Shown: positions 16,458 through 26,652, numbered from the stretch's first letter. The stretch is 64,000 bases of DNA from Alphaproteobacteria bacterium (GCA_017302165.1 JAFLCW010000001.1:930001-994000); one strand, 5' to 3'. Notes: generated from the letters alone by a model not told the origin. A program made the numbers and translations.

Positions 16458-17108
16458 ATGTCTGACACACCTGAAATATCCCTGAGGCCGTCAATATTGG
16501 GGCATATACGCGGCTATTTTTTAACCGGGATATTGGTGACGGCGCCGATTGCCATTACGTTATATCTGACATGGTGGTTTTTAAACCTGATCGATAGCCG
16601 GGTTCGGGGCATCATTCCGTTTGAATCGTTCCTACCACCCGAATATCTGCCCTATGCCGTTCCGGGCTTGGGGATTGTGATTGCGGCGATTGCCTTTGTA
16701 CTGATTGGCTGGTTTGCCCGGAATTTTATGGGGCGTATTTTTATCAATATCTATGAATATGTACTGAACCGCTTGCCGGTGGTCAATTCCCTCTATAGTG
16801 CCACGAAGCAGGTGTTTGAAACCGTGATGATGGATCAATCCCGCGCCTTTAAGGATGTGGTTATGGTTCAATTTCCATCCCCCGGCATGTGGTCATTGGG
16901 GTTTGTGACGGGGGTAACGAAAGGCGAAGTGCAACGTCTGACCGAACATGAAGTGGTGAATGTCTATGTGCCGACAACGCCCAACCCGACATCTGGCTTT
17001 TTGCTGTTCATTCCCAAGAAAGATCTGATTTATATCACCATGTCACCGGAAGACGCCATCAAGATGATTGTATCCGGGGGTATCATTACACCGATGGATA
17101 AAACTTAA
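16458..17108 (+). CDS. DUF502 family integral membrane protein
   Basis: 216-residue inner-membrane protein of the DUF502 family. Two N-terminal transmembrane segments (about residues 20-45 and 65-90) precede the conserved body with YSATKQVFETVM and PTTPNPTSGFLLFIPK, the family's most recognisable stretches. The ribosome site AAGGGG sits correctly upstream of the ATG. The gene is 14 bp downstream of glyQS and presumably co-transcribed. DUF502 genes are often found close to recG/mfd in alphaproteobacteria, as here. The molecular function is not established. Confidence 0.88.
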   Translation: MSDTPEISLRPSILGHIRGYFLTGILVTAPIAITLYLTWWFLNLIDSRVRGIIPFESFLPPEYLPYAVPGLGIVIAAIAFVLIGWFARNFMGRIFINIYEYVLNRLPVVNSLYSATKQVFETVMMDQSRAFKDVVMVQFPSPGMWSLGFVTGVTKGEVQRLTEHEVVNVYVPTTPNPTSGFLLFIPKKDLIYITMSPEDAIKMIVSGGIITPMDKT

Positions 17109-18575
17109 TCAGGCAGGCTGGCTTGAGGGCGCAACTAGGCGCGTGAGAGCCTCATCCCGCGTTGCGTTTTTATCTATATGGCCTGTCTGTTTAAGAATAT
17201 CCGATATGGCATCAAACTGAGGTGGTTGTTTGATTTTAAACTTATTTTCCATTGAAATAAGCACTGATATTAAAAAATCTACACGCACTAGAGATTTATC
17301 ATGACTTCCTGAGGCAACAATATACGCCGCACGTAAGGCATTCTTCATCTCAGGATGAACACCCTCAATATCATTTTCGTATCCCGGACGTGAGCTTAGG
17401 CTTTGTGATACTTGGTTAAACTCGGCCGTTAAATCAGGCTTTTCTGAATCTGTGTCCTGATCTGGTAAGGTCTTAACTTCGGCGGGAAACTCAAGTTTTT
17501 TACCATCACCGATCAACATATTAAACTGACTGATGGCACCTGTCTGTGGGTGGTTCAAAAATTTATCGAGAGAGTCCAAGTTTTGAGTGGACGAATCTAA
17601 CGATAACTTAAGTCTCTCTATATATGTTTGGTCTATCGTCGCATCAGCTTTTAAGGTTTCCAGCTTTTGATCAAATTCAGTTTTTAATTGAGAGAGCCGC
17701 TCTAAAGATTCTTTATAAGCAAGGATATCTGTGCGCGTCTTGTCTGATACCTGTTGAGATAACTGTTCATCGCCGTCCAAATTTCCCCCCCAGTTGGCGA
17801 TCTGTGCTGATATCTGTCCGGAATTATGTGAGAGTTTCTTTAAATCCGCAGTGAATTCACTCAGTTGTTTTTTAAGCTCCTTAACTGACTCTGGTGCAAT
17901 CGTATCATAAAGGTGAGCTTCATTCTTAGGGGGTGTTGGTTGACTATTTGTGGGTGTATCTAAAGGCGCTGGGCTTTTGGCTTCATTCACCTTGTCATAC
18001 ACCTTGCCGATAAAATGGATGGTATCAGCCTGCATTTCGGGTGACACATTCACTGAACATGTTGCTCGAAGATTGAGTTTATCACACGCGGCTTTTAGTA
18101 AGGCTTGATCTTCAGCAGAGCCCGTCAATTTTAAAGGGTTGGTTTGCATGACCGGGTTGAGTGAAGCGAGCAACGCCATCTCAAACGCCTGTTCAGCTGT
18201 CAGCTTGCCTTTACCGGTATGCGTGACATGCGTGCGACCGACGCTATATGTGACATTCCCTGACAAGGTATTGCACACAGCATAAACAGGGTTAGCACTC
18301 TGTTTGTTGAGAAAGGGTGCTAAAGCTATCATGCCTGTTTTCCATGAGGATGACGTCCCTTCTTTAGGCTCGGCGATATGATAATGTGATCTCAGCCAAT
18401 CCAAGAAAACAGCCATATCTTTTTGATATAACTCGGTGGGCGAGACAGCATACGCGCGCGCAATCATCTCGAGAAAATCGAGGTTCTGTGGCGGTGTGGG
18501 ATCTGGGGATATCTTTGGCTTTATTTCTTCCGCCGGCGGCATATCCAAATCAACTACACTATGCGCAGGTGCCAT
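17109..18575 (-). CDS. Uncharacterised coiled-coil protein, possible LPD7-like segment
   Basis: 488 residues, no signal peptide and no membrane segment, so probably cytoplasmic. An N-terminal helical region (about 30-70) is followed at about 140-190 by AFEMALLAS..PLKLTGSAEDQALLKAACDKLNL, which resembles the polyvalent-protein-associated LPD7 pattern; that assignment is tentative. Residues about 230-360 are a long coiled coil rich in K, E, Q and S; the C-terminus is helical. A good AAGGG ribosome site precedes the ATG. It is convergent with and directly abuts DUF502, and is somewhat more AT-rich than its neighbours. No function is proposed. Confidence 0.7.
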   Translation of the reverse strand: MAPAHSVVDLDMPPAEEIKPKISPDPTPPQNLDFLEMIARAYAVSPTELYQKDMAVFLDWLRSHYHIAEPKEGTSSSWKTGMIALAPFLNKQSANPVYAVCNTLSGNVTYSVGRTHVTHTGKGKLTAEQAFEMALLASLNPVMQTNPLKLTGSAEDQALLKAACDKLNLRATCSVNVSPEMQADTIHFIGKVYDKVNEAKSPAPLDTPTNSQPTPPKNEAHLYDTIAPESVKELKKQLSEFTADLKKLSHNSGQISAQIANWGGNLDGDEQLSQQVSDKTRTDILAYKESLERLSQLKTEFDQKLETLKADATIDQTYIERLKLSLDSSTQNLDSLDKFLNHPQTGAISQFNMLIGDGKKLEFPAEVKTLPDQDTDSEKPDLTAEFNQVSQSLSSRPGYENDIEGVHPEMKNALRAAYIVASGSHDKSLVRVDFLISVLISMENKFKIKQPPQFDAISDILKQTGHIDKNATRDEALTRLVAPSSQPA

Positions 18576-18657
18576 CGAAATACCCTTGGTTAATAATAAA
18601 TATGCAAATACAGTCAGACTTTAGCAAAAGTCATGTTAAAAATGCAAACGACAGGCT

Positions 18658-20748
18658 TTATCCTGCCCGAAGATAAGCAATCGCTTGATCTTGTTCCATT
18701 AAATATAACAGTGATTTCAGTGCTTTACCCCTATCTGACGTCAGTTCAGGGTCACGTGCTAAAATAAGTTTCACATCATCCCGCGCGGTGAGCAGTAAGG
18801 GGGCATGGACGGCCATATCCGCCAGTTTAAAGGCGGGCAGGCCACTTTGACGTGTGCCTAAAATCTCCCCGCCGCCGCGCAGTTCCAAATCTTTTTCCGC
18901 GATTAAAAATCCATCCTCGGTGTCGCGCATAGTTTTTAAACGTTCCTTGGCGGCTTGGCTGAGACGGTCCGCATACACCAGAAAACAAAAAGATTTTTGC
19001 CCGCCGCGACCTACGCGTCCGCGTAATTGATGGAGTTGCGCCAGACCAAAGCGCTCTGCTTGTTCAATCACCATGATTGTGGCGTTCGGGACATTGACCC
19101 CCACTTCGATCACCGTGGTAGCCACGAGAATGGAAATATCCCCCTTGATGAATTTTTCCATGACGGCGTCTTTTTCATCTGGCTTGAGACGCCCATGAAT
19201 AAGTCCCACACGATCCCCGAACTTGGCTTTCAGGATATCGTATCGCGTTTCCGCCGCTTGAAGATCAATGAGTTCTGATTCTTCTACTAAAGGACACACC
19301 CAATATATCTGGGCACCTTTGTCAATTTGAGTGCCGATACGAAGACTCATCTCCTCGACCTTGTCTTGCGGGATGAGTAGGGTCTCAACAGGCTTACGCC
19401 CCGGCGGTTTTTCATCAAGCCGGCTGACCTCCATATCACCATAAGCCGTGAGCGTCAGTGTGCGGGGAATGGGTGTCGCCGTCATCACCAGCACATCCGT
19501 GCCTTTATTCTTATGTGAGAGCAAAAGACGTTGATGCACACCAAATTTATGTTGTTCATCAATCACCGCTAGCCCCAGATCATGAAAGGTAATATCGTCT
19601 TGAAATAACGCATGTGTCCCGATAATGACCTGAGCTGAGCCAGATTTGATTTGATTTAAAATAGCTTCGCGTTGTTTGCCTTTATCCCGGCCTGTCAGAA
19701 CAACGTGATGAACACCAGACGCGTTTAGCCACGGCATAAAGCTCTGGGCGTGCTGTCGGGCGAGTATTTCTGTGGGTGCCATGATGGCGGCTTGTGCCCC
19801 GCATTCAATGACATTCATCATGGCCAGTGCCGCCATAATGGTTTTACCGCTTCCGACGTCACCTTGAAGCAGGCGTACCATCCGAAGCGGTGCATGCATA
19901 TCGTCATCAATTTCGGCAAGCGTACGCACCTGTGCTGACGTCAAGGTAAAGGGCAGGGTGCTCAGAATTTTTTGTCTTAAATGCCCATCATTTTTCCACG
20001 CGCGGCCATTGAGTTTCTGGACGTGACGCCGAACTAACGCCAAGGCCAGCTGATTAGCCAGAAATTCATCATAGGCGAGGCGCGTTCGTGCCGGTGCCTG
20101 CGGATCTAGAGAGTCTTCAGCGGCGTTCTTGAAATGAACCTGACGCAGAGCTTCATCCCAATTGGGCCATACATTCTTTTTTTTATGGGCGGGATCTAGC
20201 CATTCATCTAACGAAGGGATCAACGGCAAGGCACCGGCCAACGCTTTTCGAACCATTTTGTTGGTAATCCCTGCCGTTAGGGGATAGACAGGTTCAAAGG
20301 GGGGGATCTCGGCACGTGCTGAAGCTTTTACCAGCGCATCTGGATGAACCATCTGAATGCCGCCATTATAATGTTCGATTTTGCCGGAAATAATCACGTC
20401 AGAATTCAAAGGAAGCATTTTGTCTAGCCAGTCTTTTTTTGCATTAAAAAAAACAAGCGTCATAGAGCCCGAGGCATCGGCACACACAACCCGGTAGGGC
20501 AGGCCGCGCCGCGCGGCCGGGACATGTTGTATCACTCGAACCGACAAGGTGCATATTTTACCATCGGGTGCCTGCGCTACGGGCGGAGAAAAACGCCGGT
20601 CAATGACGTCCACAGGCTTATGCCAGAGCAAATTAAGGATTTTCCCGCCGCCTACCAGTTTTTCCATGAGCTTTGCCCCCTTAGGGCCCACCCCAGGCAG
20701 GGTTGCCAGATTTCTAAATAACGGGTCGAGTTCGAATGGACGTGGCAT
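18658..20748 (-). CDS. recG: ATP-dependent DNA helicase RecG
   Basis: Remodels stalled replication forks and Holliday junctions. 696 residues: an N-terminal wedge/OB domain (about 1-240), then SF2 helicase motifs with Walker A LLQGDVGSGKT, a DEQH box extended as DEQHKFGVHQR, the TATPIPRTL motif III, and C-terminal motifs including HQLRGRVGRGG and the RecG C-terminal wedge. Length and order are normal for the family. It is divergent from sdhE-mfd with only a few bases between them. The low-level difference DEQHKFGV for the more usual DEQHRFGV is conservative. Confidence 0.96.
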   Translation of the reverse strand: MPRPFELDPLFRNLATLPGVGPKGAKLMEKLVGGGKILNLLWHKPVDVIDRRFSPPVAQAPDGKICTLSVRVIQHVPAARRGLPYRVVCADASGSMTLVFFNAKKDWLDKMLPLNSDVIISGKIEHYNGGIQMVHPDALVKASARAEIPPFEPVYPLTAGITNKMVRKALAGALPLIPSLDEWLDPAHKKKNVWPNWDEALRQVHFKNAAEDSLDPQAPARTRLAYDEFLANQLALALVRRHVQKLNGRAWKNDGHLRQKILSTLPFTLTSAQVRTLAEIDDDMHAPLRMVRLLQGDVGSGKTIMAALAMMNVIECGAQAAIMAPTEILARQHAQSFMPWLNASGVHHVVLTGRDKGKQREAILNQIKSGSAQVIIGTHALFQDDITFHDLGLAVIDEQHKFGVHQRLLLSHKNKGTDVLVMTATPIPRTLTLTAYGDMEVSRLDEKPPGRKPVETLLIPQDKVEEMSLRIGTQIDKGAQIYWVCPLVEESELIDLQAAETRYDILKAKFGDRVGLIHGRLKPDEKDAVMEKFIKGDISILVATTVIEVGVNVPNATIMVIEQAERFGLAQLHQLRGRVGRGGQKSFCFLVYADRLSQAAKERLKTMRDTEDGFLIAEKDLELRGGGEILGTRQSGLPAFKLADMAVHAPLLLTARDDVKLILARDPELTSDRGKALKSLLYLMEQDQAIAYLRAG

Positions 20749-20760
20749 GTTTTCTTGGGT

Positions 20761-21057
20761 ATGTCTTACATCATGGAAATACCCCCTAGATTAGAAACTA
20801 TTGAAAACTGGCGCAAGCGGCTCATTTTTCGTTCATGGCATCGCGGAACGCGGGAAATGGATTTGATTATGGGTTCTTTTGCCGAACAGCATGTTCCCGG
20901 CTTTGGGGAGGGGGAATTATTACAATATGAATCCCTTTTGATGGAAAATGACCCGGATGTCTATAACTGGTATATCGGCGTATCACCTGTCCCGGCGAAT
21001 ATCTTAACGCCTGTGATAGAAATATTTTTAAAACATAAAGTCGTTTCACGGCCATGA
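20761..21057 (+). CDS. sdhE: SdhE-like FAD assembly factor (succinate dehydrogenase flavinylation)
   Basis: Small cytoplasmic protein promoting covalent flavin attachment to succinate dehydrogenase subunit A. It has the family core RKRLIFRSWHRGTREMDL (RGxxExD) and the following GELLQYESLLMENDPDVYNW segment. The ATG at 20761 gives 98 residues; a TTG at 20755 and an ATG at 20773 are alternatives, none with a strong ribosome site. It overlaps mfd by 4 bp (ATGA), the arrangement often seen in alphaproteobacteria with recG divergent. Confidence 0.85.
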   Translation: MSYIMEIPPRLETIENWRKRLIFRSWHRGTREMDLIMGSFAEQHVPGFGEGELLQYESLLMENDPDVYNWYIGVSPVPANILTPVIEIFLKHKVVSRP

Positions 21058-24000
21058 TTCCGGTGACGCCTGCCAAAACGCTGTACGGTGCCCCCGAAGG
21101 TCAGGATGCCCGGATTCTGGCGGAGCTGGCACGGGAGTATATGCGGGAAGACCGCGTTCTGGTGCATGTGGCGCGCGATGATGTTCGTTTATCGGAACTT
21201 CAGGAATTACTCTCTTTTTTCATCCCCGAAGCGGAACAAGTTATCTTTCCCGCGTGGGATTGCCTTCCCTATGATCGCATTTCCCCCCATGCCGATATTG
21301 TCGGTAAGCGTGTGCGGGCACTGACACGTCTTTTGGGCTGGCAGAAAGACCAAAGACGATACCCCCGCATTCTCATGACCACGGTCAATGCCCTGCTTCA
21401 GCGTGTCACGCCCAAAGCATCTCTAGAAACATCTGTTTTTTCTATTCGAACCGGGGAGAAATTTAATCTATCCGATCTTCAAACCTATCTGGCGCATAAC
21501 GGATATAGCCGAAGTGAAACCGTGCGCGAAGCGGGTGAATTCGCCTTGCGCGGAGGGATCATGGATATTTTCCCCACCGGGCATGAATATCCCGTTCGTC
21601 TTGATTTGTTTGGTGATGAGGTTGAATCGATTAAATCCTTTGACCCGATGACGCAGTTGACAACCGACAAGCAGGATCATTTTTCGTTAATCCCGGTATC
21701 AGAATTTTTCTTAGATCCTGACTCTATTGCCCGGTTCAGATCAGGATACCGTGAAGCATTTGGTGTCGTCACAACCCATGATCCTTTGTATACAGCCGTG
21801 AGTGAGGGACGAAAATATAACGGGATGGATCACTGGCTCCCGCTTTTCTTTGGCCGCCTTGAAACTATTTTTGATTATTTGCCTAAGGCATCCGTGACCA
21901 TGGATCATCTGGCTGGACAGGCCATGGCAGAGCGTATGCTTCAAATTAACGATTTTTATTCTGCGCGTCTCACGCTTCAATCCTCGCAAAAACAAAAAAA
22001 ATCCAAAGACGTCTCTCTGTCGGGGGCGGTATATCACCCCATCCCGCCAGATCGGTTATATGTATCGGCAGATGAACTTCCGCCGTTGATTGACCTGTCC
22101 CCCTTCGCTCCACCTGAGGAAAATGATGCGTTAAACGTGGCCAGGCGAAGCCGGGATTTTTCAAATATTCGCGCCCAAAGTGGCGGTGATGTGTTTGCCG
22201 AATTGAAATCCTATCTGGCGCACGTTACAGACCGGCCTGTTTTGATCGCCGGTTATTCTGAAGGGTCAATCGCGCGTCTATCGGGCATGATGACCCATGC
22301 CGGGATATCTTCCCCCAAGCCCTGCGCGGAGTATACGGCTCTTAAGAAATTAAAGCCGGGCGATGTGGGCATGGCTATTCTGCCGCTTGAACACGGGTTT
22401 ATCGCGCCAGATCTTTTGGTACTGACTGAACAGGATATTTTGGGGGATCGCCTCACGCGTCAGGCGGCGAAGCTTAAGAAAGCCGACAATTTTCTGACTG
22501 AAATTTCTGCGCTATCGCCCGGTGATTTGGTGGTGCATCTGGATCATGGGGTCGGACGATTTGAAGGTTTGGAAACACTTAAAGCCGCCGGAACACTTCA
22601 TGACTGCCTTAAAATTATTTATGACGGCGGTGATAAATTATTTGTTCCGGTTGAAAATATTGATGTCTTGTCTCGTTTTGGGTCAGACGAAGGCAATACA
22701 CCTCTCGATCGTTTGGGTGGTGCTGGATGGCAAGCCCGAAAATCCAAGGTTAAAAAAGACCTATTAAAAATTGCCGAGCAGTTATTGGCCATTTCCGCCC
22801 AGCGTCTTTTGCGGCGGGGACAAAAATTATCCGTGGATCATGACTCATATAATCGCTTTACCGCCAAATTTCCCTATGCGGAAACCGAAGATCAGCTTCG
22901 TGCCATTTCGGATGTAATCAAGGATATCGCCGGCGAGATGCCGATGGATCGTCTGGTATGCGGGGATGTTGGTTTTGGTAAAACTGAAGTGGCCCTACGG
23001 GCGGCATATGTGTCGGCCATGTCAGGCGTTCAGGTCGCGGTCGTTGTGCCCACGACCTTGCTGGCGCGGCAACATTTCGCGAATTTCACCCAACGTTTTG
23101 AAGGCACGGGTATCAGGATCGGTCAACTCTCACGTCTGGCATCTGCCAAAGATGTCAAATTGACCAAGGACGGCCTGGCTGATGGATCAACCCAAATTGT
23201 GGTGGGAACACATGCTATTTTTGCCAAGGACATTACATTCAACAATCTAGGTCTTTTGATTGTCGATGAAGAACAGCGTTTTGGGGTTAAGCAAAAAGAA
23301 CGTTTGAAAGAGATCAAGGAAGATGTCCACGTCCTGACTCTGACGGCCACACCCATCCCGCGTACATTGCAAATGTCGCTTTCGGGCGTCAAGGAAATGA
23401 GCCTTATCACCACGCCGCCTGTGGATCGTCTGGCGATACGTACCTTTATTCTGCCTTTTGATCCGATGGTGATCCGCGAGGCTTTATTGCGGGAGCATTA
23501 TCGGGGCGGGCAGAGTTTTTATGTGTGTCCACGAATTGGCGATATGGCCGAGGTTGAAGAAAAACTGCGCGAGCTGGTACCAGAGGTTAAAATTATCTCT
23601 GCCCATGGACAAATGACCCCCACAGAACTCGAAGATCGTATGACAGCCTTTTATGATGGGCAATATGATGTGTTGCTTGCTACGAATATCATCGAAAGCG
23701 GGATCGATATTCCACGCGCCAATACCATGATTATTCATCGGTCTGATTTATTCGGGCTCTCGCAACTCTATCAAATCCGGGGGCGTATCGGGCGGTCGAA
23801 GGTACGTGCTTATGCCTATCTGACGTATCAACCGGATATAAAATTAACAACCACGGCACAAAAACGACTGGAGGTCATTGAAACGCTCGACACGCTCGGC
23901 TCAGGGTTTCAACTGGCCTCTCATGACATGGATATCCGGGGCGCGGGGAATCTGCTGGGCGAAGAACAATCCGGGCATATTCGCGAAGTCGGCGTTGAGC

Positions 24001-24527
24001 TTTATCAACAAATGCTGGAAGACGCGGTCACAGCGGCTCGTGCTGGGGTCAAGACGGTCATGGATATGGCCGACCATAATTGGTCACCCCAAATTAATAT
24101 GGGGACATCCGTTCTTATTCCTGAAACCTATATTTCAGATTTAACCGTACGGATGAGTTTATATCGCCGTCTGGCAGGGCTGGAAACACGTGAAGATATA
24201 GACGGTTTCGCCGCAGAATTGATTGACCGGTTTGGGGCACTTCCCCCCGAAGTGGATAATCTGCTCGATATCGTCACCATCAAACAATATGCCCGCCGAG
24301 CAGGGATCGATAAGGTAGAGGCCGGGCCAAAGGGGGCGTTAATCGGATTTTATAAAGATGCCCCGCCCAATATTCCTAAACTCATGGGCTGGGTCGCGGA
24401 TCAGCGCGGTGCCGTCAAAATCAGGCCGGATCAAAAGATATCCATTCTTCGGGGATGGGAAGATACATCGGCGCGGGTCAAGGGCATTCAGAGTATCCTC
24501 TATCAATTGGCCGAAATCGCTGGATAG
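21054..24527 (+). CDS. mfd: Transcription-repair coupling factor Mfd
   Basis: Removes RNA polymerase stalled at lesions and recruits UvrA. 1157 residues in the usual order: UvrB-homology module (about 1-340), RNA-polymerase-interaction domain with the PGDLVVHLDHGVGRF start (about 485-560), SF2/RecG-type translocase with VCGDVGFGKTEVA (Walker A), DEEQRFGVKQKE (motif II), TATPIPRTL, and HRSDLFGLSQLYQIRGRIGRS, then the C-terminal TRCF domain. Start overlaps sdhE by 4 bp. All motifs needed for ATPase activity are present. Confidence 0.97.
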   Translation: MIPVTPAKTLYGAPEGQDARILAELAREYMREDRVLVHVARDDVRLSELQELLSFFIPEAEQVIFPAWDCLPYDRISPHADIVGKRVRALTRLLGWQKDQRRYPRILMTTVNALLQRVTPKASLETSVFSIRTGEKFNLSDLQTYLAHNGYSRSETVREAGEFALRGGIMDIFPTGHEYPVRLDLFGDEVESIKSFDPMTQLTTDKQDHFSLIPVSEFFLDPDSIARFRSGYREAFGVVTTHDPLYTAVSEGRKYNGMDHWLPLFFGRLETIFDYLPKASVTMDHLAGQAMAERMLQINDFYSARLTLQSSQKQKKSKDVSLSGAVYHPIPPDRLYVSADELPPLIDLSPFAPPEENDALNVARRSRDFSNIRAQSGGDVFAELKSYLAHVTDRPVLIAGYSEGSIARLSGMMTHAGISSPKPCAEYTALKKLKPGDVGMAILPLEHGFIAPDLLVLTEQDILGDRLTRQAAKLKKADNFLTEISALSPGDLVVHLDHGVGRFEGLETLKAAGTLHDCLKIIYDGGDKLFVPVENIDVLSRFGSDEGNTPLDRLGGAGWQARKSKVKKDLLKIAEQLLAISAQRLLRRGQKLSVDHDSYNRFTAKFPYAETEDQLRAISDVIKDIAGEMPMDRLVCGDVGFGKTEVALRAAYVSAMSGVQVAVVVPTTLLARQHFANFTQRFEGTGIRIGQLSRLASAKDVKLTKDGLADGSTQIVVGTHAIFAKDITFNNLGLLIVDEEQRFGVKQKERLKEIKEDVHVLTLTATPIPRTLQMSLSGVKEMSLITTPPVDRLAIRTFILPFDPMVIREALLREHYRGGQSFYVCPRIGDMAEVEEKLRELVPEVKIISAHGQMTPTELEDRMTAFYDGQYDVLLATNIIESGIDIPRANTMIIHRSDLFGLSQLYQIRGRIGRSKVRAYAYLTYQPDIKLTTTAQKRLEVIETLDTLGSGFQLASHDMDIRGAGNLLGEEQSGHIREVGVELYQQMLEDAVTAARAGVKTVMDMADHNWSPQINMGTSVLIPETYISDLTVRMSLYRRLAGLETREDIDGFAAELIDRFGALPPEVDNLLDIVTIKQYARRAGIDKVEAGPKGALIGFYKDAPPNIPKLMGWVADQRGAVKIRPDQKISILRGWEDTSARVKGIQSILYQLAEIAG

Positions 24528-24540
24528 GTGTATGGTTTTT

Positions 24541-25209
24541 TTAAGAAATCGGGTCTGTGCGCCGATATTCTATTTTGGCGCCTCGCGCGGTGAACTTTAA
24601 ACCGACCCATTCACGCGTTTGGGTGTCATACCACACCTCTATCGGGTCTTCGCCTTTCTTGTTCAGGATGTATGAATCCACATCGCGGGTCTGTCCGGCG
24701 ATGGCCATGGTGGCTCTGCCCTTATATTCCGTGCGGATGGGCATCAGTTCACCTGTCTGTGAATTCAACAGTTTTTTGGCGCGCAACATATCCTTATTCC
24801 AGTAACTGGTGGCCAGAACGCTGGAGGGTGTGTCGAAACTTTGTGTGTCTGTTTTAACTTTTAAGGTTGAGGCTTGCCAAGCCGCCTCAACAAAATGCGG
24901 TGTCCCATCGTCATTTGTTTCTGACTTAAGAGAGACAGGCTTGTTATGCCGCCAGATTTCCGTGTTGGTGTGGGCATAACGAAATAACGTGACGGGGCCC
25001 AGTTGATAGGCCATGTTGATTTTAATCTTCACACGTGTCGTATCGGCCTCTTGATTGAAAGCGACGCTATGCGTGCCCAGTTTTTTTCCTGAACGGAAAA
25101 TATCAAACGAGATTTTGCCATCAGACGGCACCCCGGAAGCTGGAGATGACGCCATGGCCGAGAAGGGGCTTAGGGCGATGACCAGACAAAAAACCAGAAA
25201 TATCTTCAT
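24541..25209 (-). CDS. Secreted protein of the DUF6134/DUF3108-like type
   Basis: 222 residues with a signal peptide (core LVFCLVIALSPFSAMA). The mature protein is beta-rich: an N-terminal DGKISFDIFRSGKKLGTHSV, then TNTEIWRHNKPVSLKSETNDDG and a C-terminal VWYDTQTREWVGLKFTARG. This pattern recurs in periplasmic DUF6134/DUF3108 proteins with a possible lipid- or polymer-binding barrel. The family label is from memory of the pattern. An AAGGATA ribosome site precedes the ATG. It is convergent with mfd across 13 bp. Confidence 0.7.
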   Translation of the reverse strand: MKIFLVFCLVIALSPFSAMASSPASGVPSDGKISFDIFRSGKKLGTHSVAFNQEADTTRVKIKINMAYQLGPVTLFRYAHTNTEIWRHNKPVSLKSETNDDGTPHFVEAAWQASTLKVKTDTQSFDTPSSVLATSYWNKDMLRAKKLLNSQTGELMPIRTEYKGRATMAIAGQTRDVDSYILNKKGEDPIEVWYDTQTREWVGLKFTARGAKIEYRRTDPIS

Positions 25210-25291
25210 GTGTAAGTATCCTTATCAATTCTCTATTGATATGGGGACATGCCGGCACAAGGCAAGGGGGGCGTCCAGCATGTTTTGAGGC

Positions 25292-25320
25292 AAAAAAAAA
25301 CCGCCCCGAAGGGCGGTTTT
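25292..25320 (-). terminator. Intrinsic terminator of the 25341-26051 gene
   Basis: Read on the minus strand: six-base stem CCGCCC/GGGCGG with tetraloop TTCG, followed by nine T's. It lies 20 bp beyond the stop of the minus-strand secreted-protein gene. Confidence 0.85.
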
Positions 25321-25340
25321 AATAATAATATTTTCAAATG

Positions 25341-26051
25341 TTAAGGAACGAGTGAATTAAACTCAAAGCAACCAGTTTGTGGGTTACGGCATGCGCGCAC
25401 TCTCCCTGATCCACCTGTTCTTGTTTCTGTCCGTGGCGCAGGTCTTGTCTCAACAGGTGCGGCTGTTGCAGGGGCACTAAACCATCCGCCAGTTGAAGCT
25501 GGGGCGCTGGGTGCAACAGGGGTTCCGCTCACAGGTGCAGATCGAACAGGCTGTCTTTCGGGACGAGCCGGAGTAATTGTCTGTTGATAGGCACCACTTT
25601 GTATGAGTTGATTATACATGATTTCCGGGCCATTATTACCCCAACCTCCAGAAACACGTGGACAACTCGCGATGGCAAATAAATCGCCCATGCGGCTACT
25701 TCCCACACGCTGAAAACGGCCTTCGGCACAGAAAGATGCCCATGAGCCACGACAATCCTTCATAGACACGCCTGCAGCATCCGCTCTGTTCGGGCCGACC
25801 ATTAATCTAATTGTTTGAGACGCACCTATGAAAATCTGTTCAGGTGCTGATCTATTGACAGTTGGGTTAATATGAATGCGTGCAGAACGGCCGCCTATAT
25901 TAAAAGTCTTATCTGTGTGGTTGTCAGCCGAGAAGATAGTGGACAAGCACACACCATTTTTAACTGCACGAAATTCAATTTCGGCAACAGCCGCACTTGT
26001 CATTCCAGCCAGAGCTAAACCTACACCTAATACTCGATTTGTAATACTCAT
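25341..26051 (-). CDS. Hypothetical secreted protein with Pro/Ala-rich C-terminal region
   Basis: From ATG 26051 (GGAGG ribosome site 6 nt upstream) the protein has 236 residues. The frame is open 15 codons further upstream but lacks such a site. A signal peptide ends near SAAVA-EIEF. Residues about 20-145 contain four or five cysteines (GVCLST, KDCRG, SFCAEG, ASCPR) and look like a compact exported domain. Residues about 155-215 are a Pro/Ala/Thr-rich linker, and the end carries RACRNPQTGCFEF. No family recognised. It has its own terminator, and a 196-bp upstream gap shared with the divergent gene at 26248. Confidence 0.75.
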   Translation of the reverse strand: MSITNRVLGVGLALAGMTSAAVAEIEFRAVKNGVCLSTIFSADNHTDKTFNIGGRSARIHINPTVNRSAPEQIFIGASQTIRLMVGPNRADAAGVSMKDCRGSWASFCAEGRFQRVGSSRMGDLFAIASCPRVSGGWGNNGPEIMYNQLIQSGAYQQTITPARPERQPVRSAPVSGTPVAPSAPASTGGWFSAPATAAPVETRPAPRTETRTGGSGRVRACRNPQTGCFEFNSLVP

Positions 26052-26247
26052 TATTTCCTCCGTTACCACATGACATACGTGGGGTTTAAATATCAAGAAT
26101 GTGCGCTAAAGTACACTGTGAAAAAAATTATGTCAATCAATTTTATTAAAAAAAGATGAATATGTGTGGAAAGGTCTGATTATTCGGCGGAATTCTGTTA
26201 AAATATTCGTGTTATAACCAGTCCCGACCCCGGCAAAGGAGGGCGTC

Positions 26248-26646
26248 ATGAGTATCACCTATGTGGAACAAAAAATTCGTCAAGCCCTTGATGTATCAAG
26301 AGGAAATGAAACCAAAGCGCGTCAGCAGGTGATTGCCTGGTGCGCGGAAGACCCCAAACTGCTTTTGGGGCTCGCGGCGCCCCATCTGACGGGGATTGTG
26401 GCACATGCCTTAACCCGGGTGATGAATCATAAGGAATTACCGACCCCTCAGGCCTCGCCCAAACTGGATCTATCCAAGGGCGGGGAATTTGGGATCGAGA
26501 TTTTAAAATCCATCGCTGGGGGGGATACCGCCCGATTCGGGCAGGAATCATCTGCGCCGCCGGTTAAAAAACAGGCGGCGTCCCAGCGGCATATCGATGC
26601 CATCAAACACATGGCCGGGCAGTCCAAAACGCCGAAAAAATTCTAA
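26248..26646 (+). CDS. Conserved hypothetical small protein
   Basis: 132 residues, mostly helical in the first half (TYVEQKIRQALDVSRGNETKARQQVIAWCAEDPKLL..), basic and low-complexity at the C-terminus. No signal or membrane segment. A strong AAAGGAGG ribosome site precedes the ATG. It is 6 bp upstream of the AmgK-like kinase, so probably in one operon. Function unknown; the start of the protein resembles short alphaproteobacterial proteins of unknown role. Confidence 0.75.
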   Translation: MSITYVEQKIRQALDVSRGNETKARQQVIAWCAEDPKLLLGLAAPHLTGIVAHALTRVMNHKELPTPQASPKLDLSKGGEFGIEILKSIAGGDTARFGQESSAPPVKKQAASQRHIDAIKHMAGQSKTPKKF

Positions 26647-26652
26647 ACCCTG

